Notes: generated by a model not told the origin, from the sequence alone. A stretch of DNA of 64,000 nucleotides from Pseudocitrobacter corydidari (GCF_021172065.1 NZ_CP087880.1:558001-622000); one strand, 5' to 3'. Positions 18,160 through 28,239 are shown, counted from the stretch's first letter. Made by a program: numbers and translations.

Positions 18160-20193
18160 TTATTTCACCTGCTGACCTGGTTTTGCGCCGCTATCCGGGC
18201 TTAACAGGAAAATATCTTTCCCGCCAGGGCCTGCGGCCATCACCATTCCTTCAGAGATGCCGAAGCGCATTTTTCGTGGGGCCAGGTTGGCGACCATCAC
18301 CGTCAGGCGGCCAATCAGCGCCTCAGGTTCCGGGTACGCGGAACGGATGCCGGAGAAGACATTGCGTTTCTCGCCGCCGAGATCCAGCGTCAGACGCAGC
18401 AGTTTATCGGAGCCGTCTACGAACTCCGCGTTTTCAATCAGCGCCACGCGCATATCCACTTTGGCGAAATCGTCAAAGGTGATGGTTTCCTGAATCGGAT
18501 CGTCCGCCAGTGGCCCGGTGACCGGTGCCGCAGCGGCTTTCACTTCCTCTTTCGACGCTTCAACCAGCGCTTCAACCTGTTTGGTTTCGATGCGGTTGTA
18601 GAGCGCTTTGAAGGTGTTTACTTTGTGCGACAGCAGCGGCTGGGCGATAGCATCCCACTCAAGCGTGGTATTGAGGAACGCTTCGGCGCGCTCGGTCAGC
18701 GATGGCAGCACCGGTTTCAGCCAGGTCATCAGTACGCGGAACATGTTCAGACCCATGGTGCAGATAGCCTGCAGGTCGGCATCGCGGCCTTCCTGTTTCG
18801 CAACCACCCACGGTGCTTGCTCGTCAACGTAGCGGTTAGCCACGTCGGCCAGCGCCATGATTTCGCGGATGGCTTTACCAAACTCGCGGCTATCCCACGC
18901 TTCGCCAATCGCGGCAGCCGCGTCGGTGAAGGTTTTATACAGCTCAGGGTCAGCCAGTTCAGCAGACAGCACGCCATCGAAACGCTTGTTGATAAAACCG
19001 GCATTGCGCGATGCCAGGTTAACCACTTTGTTGACGATATCGGCGTTCACGCGCTGGATGAAGTCTTCCAGATTGAGGTCAATATCATCGATGCGTGAAG
19101 AGAGCTTGGCGGTGTAGTAGTAGCGCAGGCTGTCAGCATCGAAGTGGTTCAGCCAGGTGCTGGCTTTAATGAAGGTGCCGCGAGATTTGGACATCTTCGC
19201 GCCGTTCACCGTTACATAACCGTGCACGAACAGGTTAGTTGGCTTACGGAAGTTACTGCCTTCCAGCATGGCAGGCCAGAACAGGCTGTGGAAGTAGACG
19301 ATATCTTTACCGATGAAGTGATACAGCTCGGCGTCGGAATCTTTCTTCCAGTAGTCATCAAAGCTTTCGGTGTCACCGCGTTTATCACACAGGTTTTTGA
19401 AAGAACCCATGTAGCCGATTGGCGCATCCAGCCAGACGTAGAAATATTTGCCCGGCGCATTCGGAATTTCGAAGCCGAAGTACGGCGCATCGCGGGAGAT
19501 ATCCCACTGTTGCAGGCCGGATTCAAACCACTCCTGCATTTTGTTCGCTACCTGCTCCTGCAACGCGCCGCTGCGGGTCCACGCCTGCAGCATCTCGCTG
19601 AAGGAAGGCAGGTCGAAGAAGAAGTGTTCGGATTCACGCATCACCGGCGTCGCACCGGAAACGACCGATTTCGGCTCGATAAGCTCGGTTGGGCTGTAGG
19701 TCGCGCCGCACACTTCGCAGTTATCGCCGTACTGATCCGGTGATTTACATTTCGGGCAGGTGCCTTTCACAAAACGGTCAGGCAGGAACATGCCTTTTTC
19801 CGGATCGTAAAGCTGGGAGATGGTGCGGTTTTTGATAAAACCGTTCTCTTTCAGGCGACCATAGATAAGCTCCGACAGCTCGCGGTTTTCGTCGCTGTGC
19901 GTCGAGTGGTAGTTGTCGTAGCTAATGTTGAAGCCAGCAAAATCGGTCTGATGTTCCTGACTCATTTCGGCAATCATCTGCTCCGGGGTGATCCCGAGCT
20001 GCTGAGCTTTCAGCATGATCGGCGTGCCGTGTGCATCGTCCGCGCAGATGAAGTTTACCTGGTGGCCGCGCATTCGCTGGTAACGGACCCAGACATCAGC
20101 CTGGATATGCTCCAGCATGTGGCCGAGGTGGATTGAGCCGTTGGCGTACGGCAGAGCGCACGTTACCAGAATTTTCTTCGCGACTTGAGTCAT
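18160..20193 (-). CDS. metG: methionyl-tRNA synthetase
   Basis: The 677 residues equal E. coli MetG from the ATG at 20193 ([20 protein letters not shown]). The class I motif is [11 protein letters not shown] at about 15-25, the zinc knuckle has the Cys pairs CPKC and CEVC at about 146-162, and KMSKS lies near 333. A C-terminal tRNA-binding domain covers about 575-677. It charges tRNA-Met with methionine in the cytosol. In E. coli mrp is its divergent neighbour; here a fimbrial operon lies between them. Confidence 0.98.
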   Translation of the reverse strand: MTQVAKKILVTCALPYANGSIHLGHMLEHIQADVWVRYQRMRGHQVNFICADDAHGTPIMLKAQQLGITPEQMIAEMSQEHQTDFAGFNISYDNYHSTHSDENRELSELIYGRLKENGFIKNRTISQLYDPEKGMFLPDRFVKGTCPKCKSPDQYGDNCEVCGATYSPTELIEPKSVVSGATPVMRESEHFFFDLPSFSEMLQAWTRSGALQEQVANKMQEWFESGLQQWDISRDAPYFGFEIPNAPGKYFYVWLDAPIGYMGSFKNLCDKRGDTESFDDYWKKDSDAELYHFIGKDIVYFHSLFWPAMLEGSNFRKPTNLFVHGYVTVNGAKMSKSRGTFIKASTWLNHFDADSLRYYYTAKLSSRIDDIDLNLEDFIQRVNADIVNKVVNLASRNAGFINKRFDGVLSAELADPELYKTFTDAAAAIGEAWDSREFGKAIREIMALADVANRYVDEQAPWVVAKQEGRDADLQAICTMGLNMFRVLMTWLKPVLPSLTERAEAFLNTTLEWDAIAQPLLSHKVNTFKALYNRIETKQVEALVEASKEEVKAAAAPVTGPLADDPIQETITFDDFAKVDMRVALIENAEFVDGSDKLLRLTLDLGGEKRNVFSGIRSAYPEPEALIGRLTVMVANLAPRKMRFGISEGMVMAAGPGGKDIFLLSPDSGAKPGQQVK

Positions 20194-20721
20194 AATGAAC
20201 ATTACTTCTTATGTAGTGAAAAGGGCTTTTGATGTTACCTGAAAGGCGTTCCTTTGGTAAGCCCAAAGCACGCCTCAGGCCCTGCTAAATCAATGCATCG
20301 CACAAAATTGCCTAAAAAAACGGCGCTTCTGCGTGAGCGCGTTGCGTGAAGCACGGTGCAGGGCGCTGATTTCTTCTCCTTTTAGCCTGATTTTTTCTGG
20401 CATCGCGAAAAGTTTTTTTAATTTGTCGCGATCTTTCTCTAAAAATTCTGTGCGTCTAAAAAATAAAGATCATTTATATGAATAAAAATTGAAAATATAT
20501 TTTTATGAGTGATCTGAATGTCTGTTTTTTAAACTTTACTAATTTACGCTACAAATACTTTTTGGTTTAATTTATTTGTTGAAATTATATTGATATATGT
20601 AAATTGTTTTAAATCAATAAAACAAAAATATTACATTGCAGCAACCTTTTTGATGTGAGAATTTTGTTTCAAGAGTTAATCTCTTCTTAACACTAAAAAC
20701 ACAATTTTAAATAAGGACGCA
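20194..20721. other. intergenic region metG-yehD with AT-rich half
   Basis: There is no gene that I can support. The first 220 bases next to metG have ordinary composition and should hold the metG promoter. From about 20430 to 20700 the sequence is strongly AT-rich, as is common before fimbrial genes bound by H-NS. An inverted pair, ATCGCGA at 20402-20408 and TCGCGAT at 20426-20432, flanks an A/T-rich spacer close to the change in composition. Confidence 0.5.
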
Positions 20722-21258
20722 ATGATGAAACATTCCATTCTGACGATAGCTGTATTCACTTCCGCACTGATGAGTTCTGCCGTATTTGCCGCTGACGACG
20801 AAGGCGTATTGCAGATCAACGGTAAAGTACTGGGATCGACCTGTAAAATTGAAGATGGGAAAAACCAGGCTACCATTACCATGCCAGACGTCAGCGTTGA
20901 GGCTTTTTCCGGGTTGAATGCCGGGGAAGAGTTGAAGGCATATTCCAGTTCGGCCGTCGGGCAAATTAAATTCAAATGCGACCAGAATGTCGCACCGCGA
21001 ATTTCTTTCAGCGTCGATGGCTTTAACGGTAGCGGCAGCGATGTCACTAAAAATACCAGTGGTGATAACGGCGTCGGTTTCAAAGTACATATGAATAATG
21101 AGACGCAGGCGATCAGTCCACAAAAATCGATGACCTTAGTGAAAGACAGTAGCGGCATTTATACCCTGGATTTCTCTGCATTTTATGCCCGTACCAGCGG
21201 TGATGTAAAAAGCGGCGAGGTAAATTCCAGCATCACAATGCAGGTATTCTCTGATTAA
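20722..21258 (+). CDS. yehD: fimbrial major subunit YehD
   Basis: This 178-residue pilin has a signal peptide ending SSAVFA near residue 23. The mature N-terminus ADDEGVLQINGKVLGSTCKIE carries the first Cys, with the second in IKFKCDQN. The last strand is SSITMQVFSD. AAGGACGCA precedes the ATG; an ATG one codon later is equally possible. It is the first gene of an operon orthologous to E. coli yehDCBA and would be the shaft subunit. Confidence 0.85.
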   Translation: MMKHSILTIAVFTSALMSSAVFAADDEGVLQINGKVLGSTCKIEDGKNQATITMPDVSVEAFSGLNAGEELKAYSSSAVGQIKFKCDQNVAPRISFSVDGFNGSGSDVTKNTSGDNGVGFKVHMNNETQAISPQKSMTLVKDSSGIYTLDFSAFYARTSGDVKSGEVNSSITMQVFSD

Positions 21259-21261
21259 TGC

Positions 21262-21291
21262 AATGTGCGGCGGCTTAGGCCGCCGCACATT
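21262..21291 (+). other. GC-rich hairpin between yehD and yehC
   Basis: AATGTGCGGCGGC at 21262-21274 pairs perfectly with GCCGCCGCACATT at 21279-21291 (13 bp, loop TTAG). No T-run follows (TTCCCC), so this is more likely an mRNA-stabilising stem at the 3' end of the pilin message than a full terminator. Confidence 0.75.
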
Positions 21292-21313
21292 CCCCAGCTA
21301 AAAATGAGCCTTT

Positions 21314-21997
21314 ATGAAAAAATTACTTATCCTGATGTTATGTGTGATGAGCGGTGCCGTGCAGGCGGGTGTAGTGATTTATGGCACGCGCGTGATTTAT
21401 CCGGCAGACAAAAAAGAAGTCGTGGTACAGATAATGAATCAGGGCGACCGCACATCGCTGGTACAGGCGTGGATCGACGATGGCGACACCGCGCAGTCTC
21501 CTGAGCATATCGATGTGCCTTTCTTACTGACACCGCCGGTGTCGCGCGTGGCGGCAAAATCAGGGCAACAGTTAAAAATCAAAAAAATGAAGGGGAATTT
21601 ACCGGCTGATGTCGAGAGCCTTTTTTTCCTCAATGTGCTGGATATTCCACCAAACGATGAGCAGAGCGCCGGGAAAAACGTCATTAAATTCGCCACACAA
21701 AACAGAATCAAAATGTTCTGGCGACCCGTAGGTATTGCACCGGTGAATAAAGCCAGTTTTCAGCAGTTGCAGTTATCGAGAACGACCCAGGGCATTTTAA
21801 TTAAAAATAATAATGCCAACTGGATAACGATTACGGAAGTGGCAGAGAATAATCAGAAAATAAATAAAGAGAGCCTGATGCTGGCGCCGCGATCTCAGCA
21901 GGCGCTTCCAGCCCTGGTAAAAAGCGGCAACGCACTCACGCTGACGATGATTGATGATTACGGTAATTATCTTACCGAGAAAATAACAATAAAATAA
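21314..21997 (+). CDS. yehC: fimbrial chaperone YehC
   Basis: This 227-residue PapD-like protein has a short signal peptide ending VQA near residue 18 and the first strand GVVIYGTRVIYPADKKEVVVQI. Then come TPPVSRVAAKSGQQLKIKKM (subunit-complementing strand) and VESLFFLNVLDIPP. It protects pilin subunits in the periplasm and hands them to the usher. It is slightly shorter than E. coli YehC. It lies 12 bases before yehB. Confidence 0.88.
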   Translation: MKKLLILMLCVMSGAVQAGVVIYGTRVIYPADKKEVVVQIMNQGDRTSLVQAWIDDGDTAQSPEHIDVPFLLTPPVSRVAAKSGQQLKIKKMKGNLPADVESLFFLNVLDIPPNDEQSAGKNVIKFATQNRIKMFWRPVGIAPVNKASFQQLQLSRTTQGILIKNNNANWITITEVAENNQKINKESLMLAPRSQQALPALVKSGNALTLTMIDDYGNYLTEKITIK

Positions 21998-22009
21998 AAG
22001 GAGCCGGTT

Positions 22010-24490
22010 ATGTTAAAGATGGCCCCGCTTGCCCTGGCCATCGTCTCTTCGTTATTCACCGCCAGACTTCAGGCCGAAGAAACGTTTGACACTCATTTTA
22101 TGATGGGTGGTATGCAGGGTGTGAAAACCACGAATTTCCAGGTAAACAGCGATAAACCGATGCCGGGTGATTATGAACTGGATGTGTATATCAATAAACA
22201 GTGGCAGGGGAAATATCCCCTCGCGGTGAAAGAAAATACCGATGACACCTGTTTAACCTTAAGCCAGCTTGAGCAATTGGGGATTAAATACACCGGCCAG
22301 AAAGAAGATCCTTCGGCACAGTGCATCACGATAAAGCAGGCGGTGCAGGGCGGTGAATATAAATTTGATATCGGTACATTTCGTCTGGATTTAACCGTTC
22401 CGCAGGCATTTCTTGATGCCCATGAACAAGGTTATGTTTCACCCGATAGCTGGGATCGCGGAATTAATGCGCTTTACAGTTCCTGGTATGTCAGCCAGTA
22501 CTATAGCGATTATAAAAATGGCGGTCACAGTAAAAATCTGTACGCGCGCTTTAATAGCGGCATGAATGTCCTGGGCTGGCAATTACATTCAGATGCCAGC
22601 TACAGCCAGGTAAATGACTCTCGTGGGGAGTGGAAAAGTAACACGCTCTATCTGGAACGCAGTCTGCCTTCTGTGCTCGGTGTTTTGCGCGCCGGGGAGA
22701 TGTATACCGCGTCAGACATGTTCGACACGGTGCGTTTTCGCGGCGTGCGGCTCTACCGCGATATGCAAATGTTGCCGAGCGCCAAACAAAATTTCACGCC
22801 GCTGGTACAGGGTATCGCGCAGAGTAACGCGCTGGTGACGGTCGAGCAGAATGGTTTCGTGGTTTACCAGAAAGAAGTTCCGCCGGGCCCGTTTGCGATT
22901 GCTGATTTGCAAACGGCGGGGGGCGGCGCAGATCTCGACGTGACGGTAAAAGAAGCCGATGGTTCCGTGAGCCATTATCTGGTGCCGTACGCGGCAGTGC
23001 CGAATATGTTGCAGCCAGGCGTGACAAAATATGATTTTGTCGCCGGTCGCAGCCAAATAGAGGGCGCGAGTCGGCAAAGCGATTTTATCCAGCTCAACTA
23101 TCAGTATGGTCTGAACAACGTGTTAACCCTGTATGGCGGCACGATGCTGGCGCAAAAATATCAGGCGTTCACATTAGGGACCGGCTGGAATACGCGGCTG
23201 GGGGCAATTTCTCTGGATATGATTCAGTCGCGCAGTTTGCAGGATAACGGCGAGTTTAATGGGCAGAGCTATCAGATAGCGTACAACAAATATATCAATC
23301 AAACGGCGACGCGTTTTGGTCTGGCAGCATACCGCTACTCTTCCTATAACTTCAGGACCTTTAACGATCACGTATGGGCCAATAACAAGGACACTTATTC
23401 GCGCGATCGCCATGACGTCTATGACATCGCTGATTACTACCAGAGTGACTTTGGTCGGAAAAATAATTTCTCCGCCAACATTAACCAGATGCTGCCACAA
23501 AATGCGGGAACCCTGTCACTGAACCTGCTGTGGCGTGATTACTGGGGGCGTAACGGCAGCAGCCAGGATTATCAGCTCAGCTACAGCAATAGCTGGCAAC
23601 GGATCTCGTACACCTTTTCGGCCAGCAGAACCTGGTCTGAGGATCATACGGCGGATAAACGCTTTAACCTGTTTATTTCGATTCCCTTCGACTGGGGAGA
23701 TGGCGTGAGTACGCCACGCCGTCAGCTGTCGGTTTCCCAATCGACGACCTTTGATAATCATGGTTATGCTGCGAATAACACGGGAATCTCGGGAATGGTG
23801 GGCGGCCGCGATCAGCTGAGTTATAGCGCGAACCTGAGTCATCAACGTCAGTCAGATGAAACGACTGCCGGGGTGAATCTGACCTGGAATACCCCGGTGG
23901 CGACCGTCAGCGGAAGCTATAGCCAGTCTGCGCAGTATCGGCAAACCAGCGGTACGCTTTCCGGCGGCATCGTGGTGTGGTCGGGCGGCGTTAATCTGGC
24001 TAACAGGTTATCAGAAACTATCGCCATTCTGGATGCGCCAGGGCTTGAGGGCGCTTACGTCAATGGTCAGAAATATCGTACCACTAACCGAAACGGCACG
24101 GTGGTGTATGACGGTTTATCGCCCTGGCGTGAGAACCATTTAATGCTGGATGTCTCTGACAGTGAAACGCAAACCGAGCTGCTGGGTAATCGCCAGCGCG
24201 TGGCGCCGGTGCGAGGTGCGGTCACACTGCTGCGTTTTGAAACCGACTCGCGCAAGCCGTGGTTTATTAAAGCGCGGCTGGCAGATGGTTCCCCGTTAAC
24301 CTTCGGTTATGACGTGGTGGACAGCCACGGGCACAACATTGGGCTGGTGGGCCAGGGGAGCCGCTTATTTATTCGCAGCAATGAGGTTCCTTATGGAGTC
24401 TCTGTAGTGCTCGACCCACAACAAGGGCGCACCTGTACGCTGAAGATTGCACCGCCGCTGGATGAAAACCAAACCTATATTTGTCACTAA
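22010..24490 (+). CDS. yehB: fimbrial usher YehB
   Basis: The 826 residues equal the length of E. coli YehB, and long segments correspond, for example ETFDTHFMMGGM near the mature start, YSDYKNGGHSKNLYARFNSG and YQKEVPPGPFAIADLQ. The signal peptide ends QAEE near residue 24. It is the outer-membrane assembly platform of the Yeh fimbria. The downstream adhesin starts 15 bases later. The frame is intact. Confidence 0.95.
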   Translation: MLKMAPLALAIVSSLFTARLQAEETFDTHFMMGGMQGVKTTNFQVNSDKPMPGDYELDVYINKQWQGKYPLAVKENTDDTCLTLSQLEQLGIKYTGQKEDPSAQCITIKQAVQGGEYKFDIGTFRLDLTVPQAFLDAHEQGYVSPDSWDRGINALYSSWYVSQYYSDYKNGGHSKNLYARFNSGMNVLGWQLHSDASYSQVNDSRGEWKSNTLYLERSLPSVLGVLRAGEMYTASDMFDTVRFRGVRLYRDMQMLPSAKQNFTPLVQGIAQSNALVTVEQNGFVVYQKEVPPGPFAIADLQTAGGGADLDVTVKEADGSVSHYLVPYAAVPNMLQPGVTKYDFVAGRSQIEGASRQSDFIQLNYQYGLNNVLTLYGGTMLAQKYQAFTLGTGWNTRLGAISLDMIQSRSLQDNGEFNGQSYQIAYNKYINQTATRFGLAAYRYSSYNFRTFNDHVWANNKDTYSRDRHDVYDIADYYQSDFGRKNNFSANINQMLPQNAGTLSLNLLWRDYWGRNGSSQDYQLSYSNSWQRISYTFSASRTWSEDHTADKRFNLFISIPFDWGDGVSTPRRQLSVSQSTTFDNHGYAANNTGISGMVGGRDQLSYSANLSHQRQSDETTAGVNLTWNTPVATVSGSYSQSAQYRQTSGTLSGGIVVWSGGVNLANRLSETIAILDAPGLEGAYVNGQKYRTTNRNGTVVYDGLSPWRENHLMLDVSDSETQTELLGNRQRVAPVRGAVTLLRFETDSRKPWFIKARLADGSPLTFGYDVVDSHGHNIGLVGQGSRLFIRSNEVPYGVSVVLDPQQGRTCTLKIAPPLDENQTYICH

Positions 24491-24505
24491 AGCAGGGAGC
24501 GCGCC

Positions 24506-25525
24506 ATGAAGTTAATGTTATTTGCGGTAATGTCATTGTGTTTATTGAGCGAGACGAGCTGGGCCACCTGTAAATCATCGGGAGCGACCAACAACCACAC
24601 CACAGAAGTGGTGGTCGATGAGGTTTTCCCGATCACGCAGAAACATGTTTCTACCGTGACGGTGCGTTTTGCAGGCATCAAGTGTGATTCAGCGAATGAT
24701 AAAATTAGCTATATTCCGCTGGTGAAAGAGAGCGTTATTGGCCCGTTCAGTAATGGACAATCGTTAAAGCTAAATATTGTTCTGGATAAAACGTCTGAGG
24801 CGGTTGGCACCACAACTATCACGGAGAAGAGCCTGCTTTATACCGTTACGCTAACCCCCGCGACGACGGGAGGTGCGGGAAGCGGCGGAGAATCCATTTC
24901 AGTTCCCGGTGTGTTGGTGGCCAATACCGGTGGAAATTCAAATGGCTGGATAGACTTTATATTAGGGATCTGTAAAACCCTGAGTTTGTCCGGCTGTGTA
25001 AACTACATCACTAACAGTTTGCAGGGTGATTCCTATGTTGAAAACCTGACGGTTATCTATCGCCCGAAAAAAACAACCTGTCGGGCAGGCGATTTAACGC
25101 TCACGCTGCCGGATGTATCGCTATCTGAACTGCCTGATTCGGGCATGGTGGATAAAAGCAGCAAGGGCGATATCTCGCTATATTGCAGCAATATGGTAGG
25201 AGTAAATCGTCAGGCGACGCAGGCCATGTCGGTGTATCTCTACAGCGCCGACCTGTTGGATGGTAGTCGAAGCATATTGCAGGGCAGTACGGACAACGGC
25301 GTCGGCTTTGTGGTGGCGGGCGGCGGCAAAAATCAGATCCAGATGTCGAGTGCGAAAGGGGTAAAAGAGAGCGCCGATAACTTGTGGTCTGTGGCGAAAG
25401 GTACATCGCTTTCCGCGCAGGGAATGACGATTCCGGTCGAAGCCAGCTACTACGTTTATGAGCGCAAAGCGGTGAAACCGGGCGCGCTTAAGGCGACGGC
25501 CCTGATCTTCGTTAACTATGAGTAA
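24506..25525 (+). CDS. yehA: fimbrial adhesin YehA
   Basis: This 339-residue protein has a signal peptide ending TSWA near residue 20, directly followed by a Cys. There is an N-terminal domain of about 185 residues and a pilin domain from about 190 (TTCRAGDLTLTLPDVSLSELPDSG) to the final strand KATALIFVNYE. Length and order match E. coli YehA (344 residues), the presumed tip adhesin. The ligand is unknown. It is the last gene of the operon; mrp follows after 109 bases with its own promoter region. Confidence 0.87.
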   Translation: MKLMLFAVMSLCLLSETSWATCKSSGATNNHTTEVVVDEVFPITQKHVSTVTVRFAGIKCDSANDKISYIPLVKESVIGPFSNGQSLKLNIVLDKTSEAVGTTTITEKSLLYTVTLTPATTGGAGSGGESISVPGVLVANTGGNSNGWIDFILGICKTLSLSGCVNYITNSLQGDSYVENLTVIYRPKKTTCRAGDLTLTLPDVSLSELPDSGMVDKSSKGDISLYCSNMVGVNRQATQAMSVYLYSADLLDGSRSILQGSTDNGVGFVVAGGGKNQIQMSSAKGVKESADNLWSVAKGTSLSAQGMTIPVEASYYVYERKAVKPGALKATALIFVNYE

Positions 25526-25634
25526 TACCCGACGCACGCTTTTTTATCGCGAAATGCGCTTGTAGTGGGGGAATGACCACCTTTCAGGTAAACTAGGCTT
25601 ACGAAGGTTTACTCACAAGAACAAAGGAGTCGGG

Positions 25635-26744
25635 ATGAGTTCTCAATCCCAGGCCACATCCCCCGAGCGCCTGCGCGCGATGGTTGCCGGGACGCTGGCT
25701 AATTTTCAGCACCCAACATTGAAGCATAATCTCACCACGCTGAAGGCGCTGCACCATGTGGCGCTGCTGGATGGCACCGTGCACATTGAGCTGCAAATGC
25801 CGTTTGTCTGGAACAGCGCGTTTGAAGAGCTGAAAGAGCAATGCAGTGCTGACCTGCTGCGCATCACCGGTGCGAATGCCATTGACTGGAAACTGACCCA
25901 TAACATCGCCACGCTGAAGCGCGTTAAAAATCAGCCGGGCGTGAATGGCGTGAAAAACATCATTGCCGTGAGTTCTGGTAAGGGCGGGGTAGGGAAATCG
26001 TCTACAGCCGTCAACCTGGCGCTGGCGCTGGCTGCGGAAGGGGCAAAAGTCGGTATTCTGGATGCTGACATCTACGGCCCGTCAATTCCGACCATGCTGG
26101 GCGCGGAAAATCAGCGTCCGACTTCCCCAGACGGCACCCATATGGCGCCGATTATGGCTCACGGTCTGGCAACGAATTCCATTGGTTATCTGGTCACCGA
26201 CGATAACGCGATGGTGTGGCGCGGCCCAATGGCCAGCAAGGCGCTGATGCAGATGTTGCAGGAAACCTTATGGCCGGATCTCGATTATCTGGTGCTGGAT
26301 ATGCCGCCGGGCACCGGTGACATTCAGCTGACGCTGGCGCAAAACATTCCGGTTACCGGCGCGGTCGTGGTCACTACGCCACAAGACATTGCGCTGATTG
26401 ACGCCAAAAAAGGCATCGTGATGTTCGAGAAAGTGGAAGTGCCGGTGCTGGGGATCGTGGAAAACATGAGCATGCATATTTGCAGCCAGTGTGGTCACCA
26501 CGAACCTATCTTCGGTACCGGTGGCGCAGAGAAACTGGCGGAGAAATACCATACCCAGTTGCTGGGTCAGATGCCGCTGCACATCAGCCTGCGTGAAGAT
26601 CTGGATAAAGGCACCCCAACCGTGGTGAATCGCCCGGACAGTGAATTTACGCAAATTTATCGTCGACTGGCGGATTTAACCGCTGCCCAGCTCTACTGGC
26701 AGGGTGAAGTGATCCCCGGCGAAATCGCCTTCCGCGCGGTATAA
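25635..26744 (+). CDS. mrp: iron-sulfur cluster carrier ATPase Mrp
   Basis: This 369-residue MinD/ParA-type ATPase has an N-terminal MIP18-like domain (residues about 10-95), a deviant Walker A GKGGVGKS at 115-122 and CxxC at 283/286 (ICSQCGHHEP). It is the ApbC/Mrp family that carries and transfers Fe-S clusters in the cytosol. AAGGAG precedes the ATG. It normally lies next to metG, from which it is here separated by yehDCBA. Confidence 0.96.
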   Translation: MSSQSQATSPERLRAMVAGTLANFQHPTLKHNLTTLKALHHVALLDGTVHIELQMPFVWNSAFEELKEQCSADLLRITGANAIDWKLTHNIATLKRVKNQPGVNGVKNIIAVSSGKGGVGKSSTAVNLALALAAEGAKVGILDADIYGPSIPTMLGAENQRPTSPDGTHMAPIMAHGLATNSIGYLVTDDNAMVWRGPMASKALMQMLQETLWPDLDYLVLDMPPGTGDIQLTLAQNIPVTGAVVVTTPQDIALIDAKKGIVMFEKVEVPVLGIVENMSMHICSQCGHHEPIFGTGGAEKLAEKYHTQLLGQMPLHISLREDLDKGTPTVVNRPDSEFTQIYRRLADLTAAQLYWQGEVIPGEIAFRAV

Positions 26745-26751
26745 GCGTTCA

Positions 26752-26779
26752 GGCGCATAACCCAGGCGGGTTATGCGCC
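26752..26779. terminator. bidirectional terminator of mrp and the rcnB-like gene
   Basis: GGCGCATAACCC at 26752-26763 and GGGTTATGCGCC at 26768-26779 form a perfect 12-bp stem with a 4-base loop, between the convergent ends of mrp and the rcnB-like gene. CTTTC follows on the plus strand. Confidence 0.8.
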
Positions 26780-26786
26780 CCTTTCA

Positions 26787-27101
26787 TTAACGGTGATAGA
26801 AGATTTCGCCGTCGTAAACTTTACTGATTTTCCCGTCCGTGTCGGAAATCAGCACGTAGTTGCCGCCCATGTAGGTCCAGTGCGTTCCCGCGTCTGGCGC
26901 AGGCAGATTGCGCTGCTGCCACTGCTTGATGTTGTACTGGTCAGTACGGTACATCTCAGGAACGGCGTCCCCGATGTTAAAGTGGGTGAAATCCGCGACA
27001 AACTCTTTCAGTTCATACTTCTGAATGCCCGTACCTGGTGCGGCGAAGGCGGATCCGGCGGCCATCAGGCCAGCCAGAAGCCATAATTTGTATTTACCCA
27101 T
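26787..27101 (-). CDS. RcnB-like periplasmic protein
   Basis: The 104-residue frame starts at the ATG at 27101 (MGKYKLWLLAGLMAAGSAFA), after GGAGAAAG. Signal cleavage is near residue 20. The mature part has the RcnB-family features: a DAVPEMYR segment, WQQRNLPAPDAGTHWTYMGGNYVLIS, and the end GKISKVYDGEIFYHR. E. coli RcnB (112 residues) modulates nickel and cobalt efflux with RcnA. No rcnA or rcnR is present in this window, so the partner is either elsewhere or absent. Confidence 0.8.
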   Translation of the reverse strand: MGKYKLWLLAGLMAAGSAFAAPGTGIQKYELKEFVADFTHFNIGDAVPEMYRTDQYNIKQWQQRNLPAPDAGTHWTYMGGNYVLISDTDGKISKVYDGEIFYHR

Positions 27102-27231
27102 TCTTTCTCCAACGATAACCAGAATGCTCAAGGGTGTAGAGTCTGCCTTTTTCTCTTAAAATTAACAGGCAGAACGACGCTCTTTTGTATCACAGAATAG
27201 GTTTTTTAGTAAAAAATGTAACAATGCCGCC

Positions 27232-28239
27232 TCAGAAGCCTTCCAGCACCAGTTTGCCCATGGTTTTTCCGGTCTCAAGCTGGCGATGCGCCTGGCGAAT
27301 ATTCTCGGCGTTAATAGCCCCTAACTTTTCGCCCAGCGTAGTTTTGATCGTTCCGTTATCAATCAGCGCGGCCACGCGGGTCAGTAACTGATGCTGAGCA
27401 ATCATATCCGGCGTTTCAAACATCGAGCGGGTATACATAAATTCCCAGTGCAGTGAGATGCTTTTGGTTTTTAACGGACGCGCATCCAGGGTTTCAGGAT
27501 CGTCAATCAGCGCCAGTTTGCCTTGTGGGGCGAGGGCTTCAATCAGCTGCAAATAGTGCTTATCCGTGTGCGTCAGGCTGGCGACGTGCGTCACCGCCGG
27601 AATACCGATGCGGATAAGTTCTTCGGCAATCGGTTTGCTGTGATCGATAACGTGATGCGCCCCGGCATCCGCGACCCATTTCTGCGTTTCCGGGCGCGAG
27701 GCGGTGCCGATCACCGTCATTTTAGTGAGCTTACGCGCCAGCTGAGTCAGGATGGAACCGACTCCACCCGCCGCACCGACAATCAACAGCACGTCGCCTT
27801 CATTGCCGTTTTCCTGAATGCCTAAACGATCGAACAACAGTTCCCATGCGGTGATGGAGGTCAACGGCAGGGCGGCAGCAGAAACGTTATCCAGCGAGCG
27901 CGGTTTGAGGGCGACAATGCGCTCATCGACCAGCTGGAACTCGCTGTTGCTGCCTGGACGCGTTAACGCCCCCGCATACCAGACTTCGTCGCCAGCTTTA
28001 AACAGGGTCACGGCTTCACCAACGGATTTCACCACGCCTACGGCGTCCCAGCCCAGCACGCGCGGCGTATCCCCGCTAAAACCGGCGCGCACTTTGGTAT
28101 CGACCGGGTTAACGGAGATGGCTTTCACTTCCACCAGTAAATCGTGGCCTGCCGCCACGGGAACGGGCAGGGTGATTTCTTCTAATGCTTCAATGTTGCC
28201 GTGCGCGCCAGCCGCCTGAGTAATCGCAATCGCTTTCAT
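27232..28239 (-). CDS. zinc-binding-type alcohol dehydrogenase / quinone oxidoreductase family protein
   Basis: This 335-residue medium-chain dehydrogenase/reductase starts at the ATG at 28239 (MKAIAITQAAG), after GAGG. The N-terminal GroES-like part has VEVKAISVNPVDTKVRAG and VLGWDAVGVV. The NADPH-binding fold shows VLLIVGAAGGVGSILTQLARKL near residue 150. The usual zinc-ligand Cys cluster is not visible, which fits the zinc-independent quinone-reductase branch. It is divergent from the LysR gene at 28344, a pairing that suggests regulation by it. The substrate is unknown. Confidence 0.85.
   Translation of the reverse strand: MKAIAITQAAGAHGNIEALEEITLPVPVAAGHDLLVEVKAISVNPVDTKVRAGFSGDTPRVLGWDAVGVVKSVGEAVTLFKAGDEVWYAGALTRPGSNSEFQLVDERIVALKPRSLDNVSAAALPLTSITAWELLFDRLGIQENGNEGDVLLIVGAAGGVGSILTQLARKLTKMTVIGTASRPETQKWVADAGAHHVIDHSKPIAEELIRIGIPAVTHVASLTHTDKHYLQLIEALAPQGKLALIDDPETLDARPLKTKSISLHWEFMYTRSMFETPDMIAQHQLLTRVAALIDNGTIKTTLGEKLGAINAENIRQAHRQLETGKTMGKLVLEGF

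Noticed and set aside
27232..28239. True zinc-dependent alcohol dehydrogenase
   Set aside because: No GHE or Cys-cluster zinc ligands are visible; the sequence is better described as the quinone-reductase branch of the superfamily.
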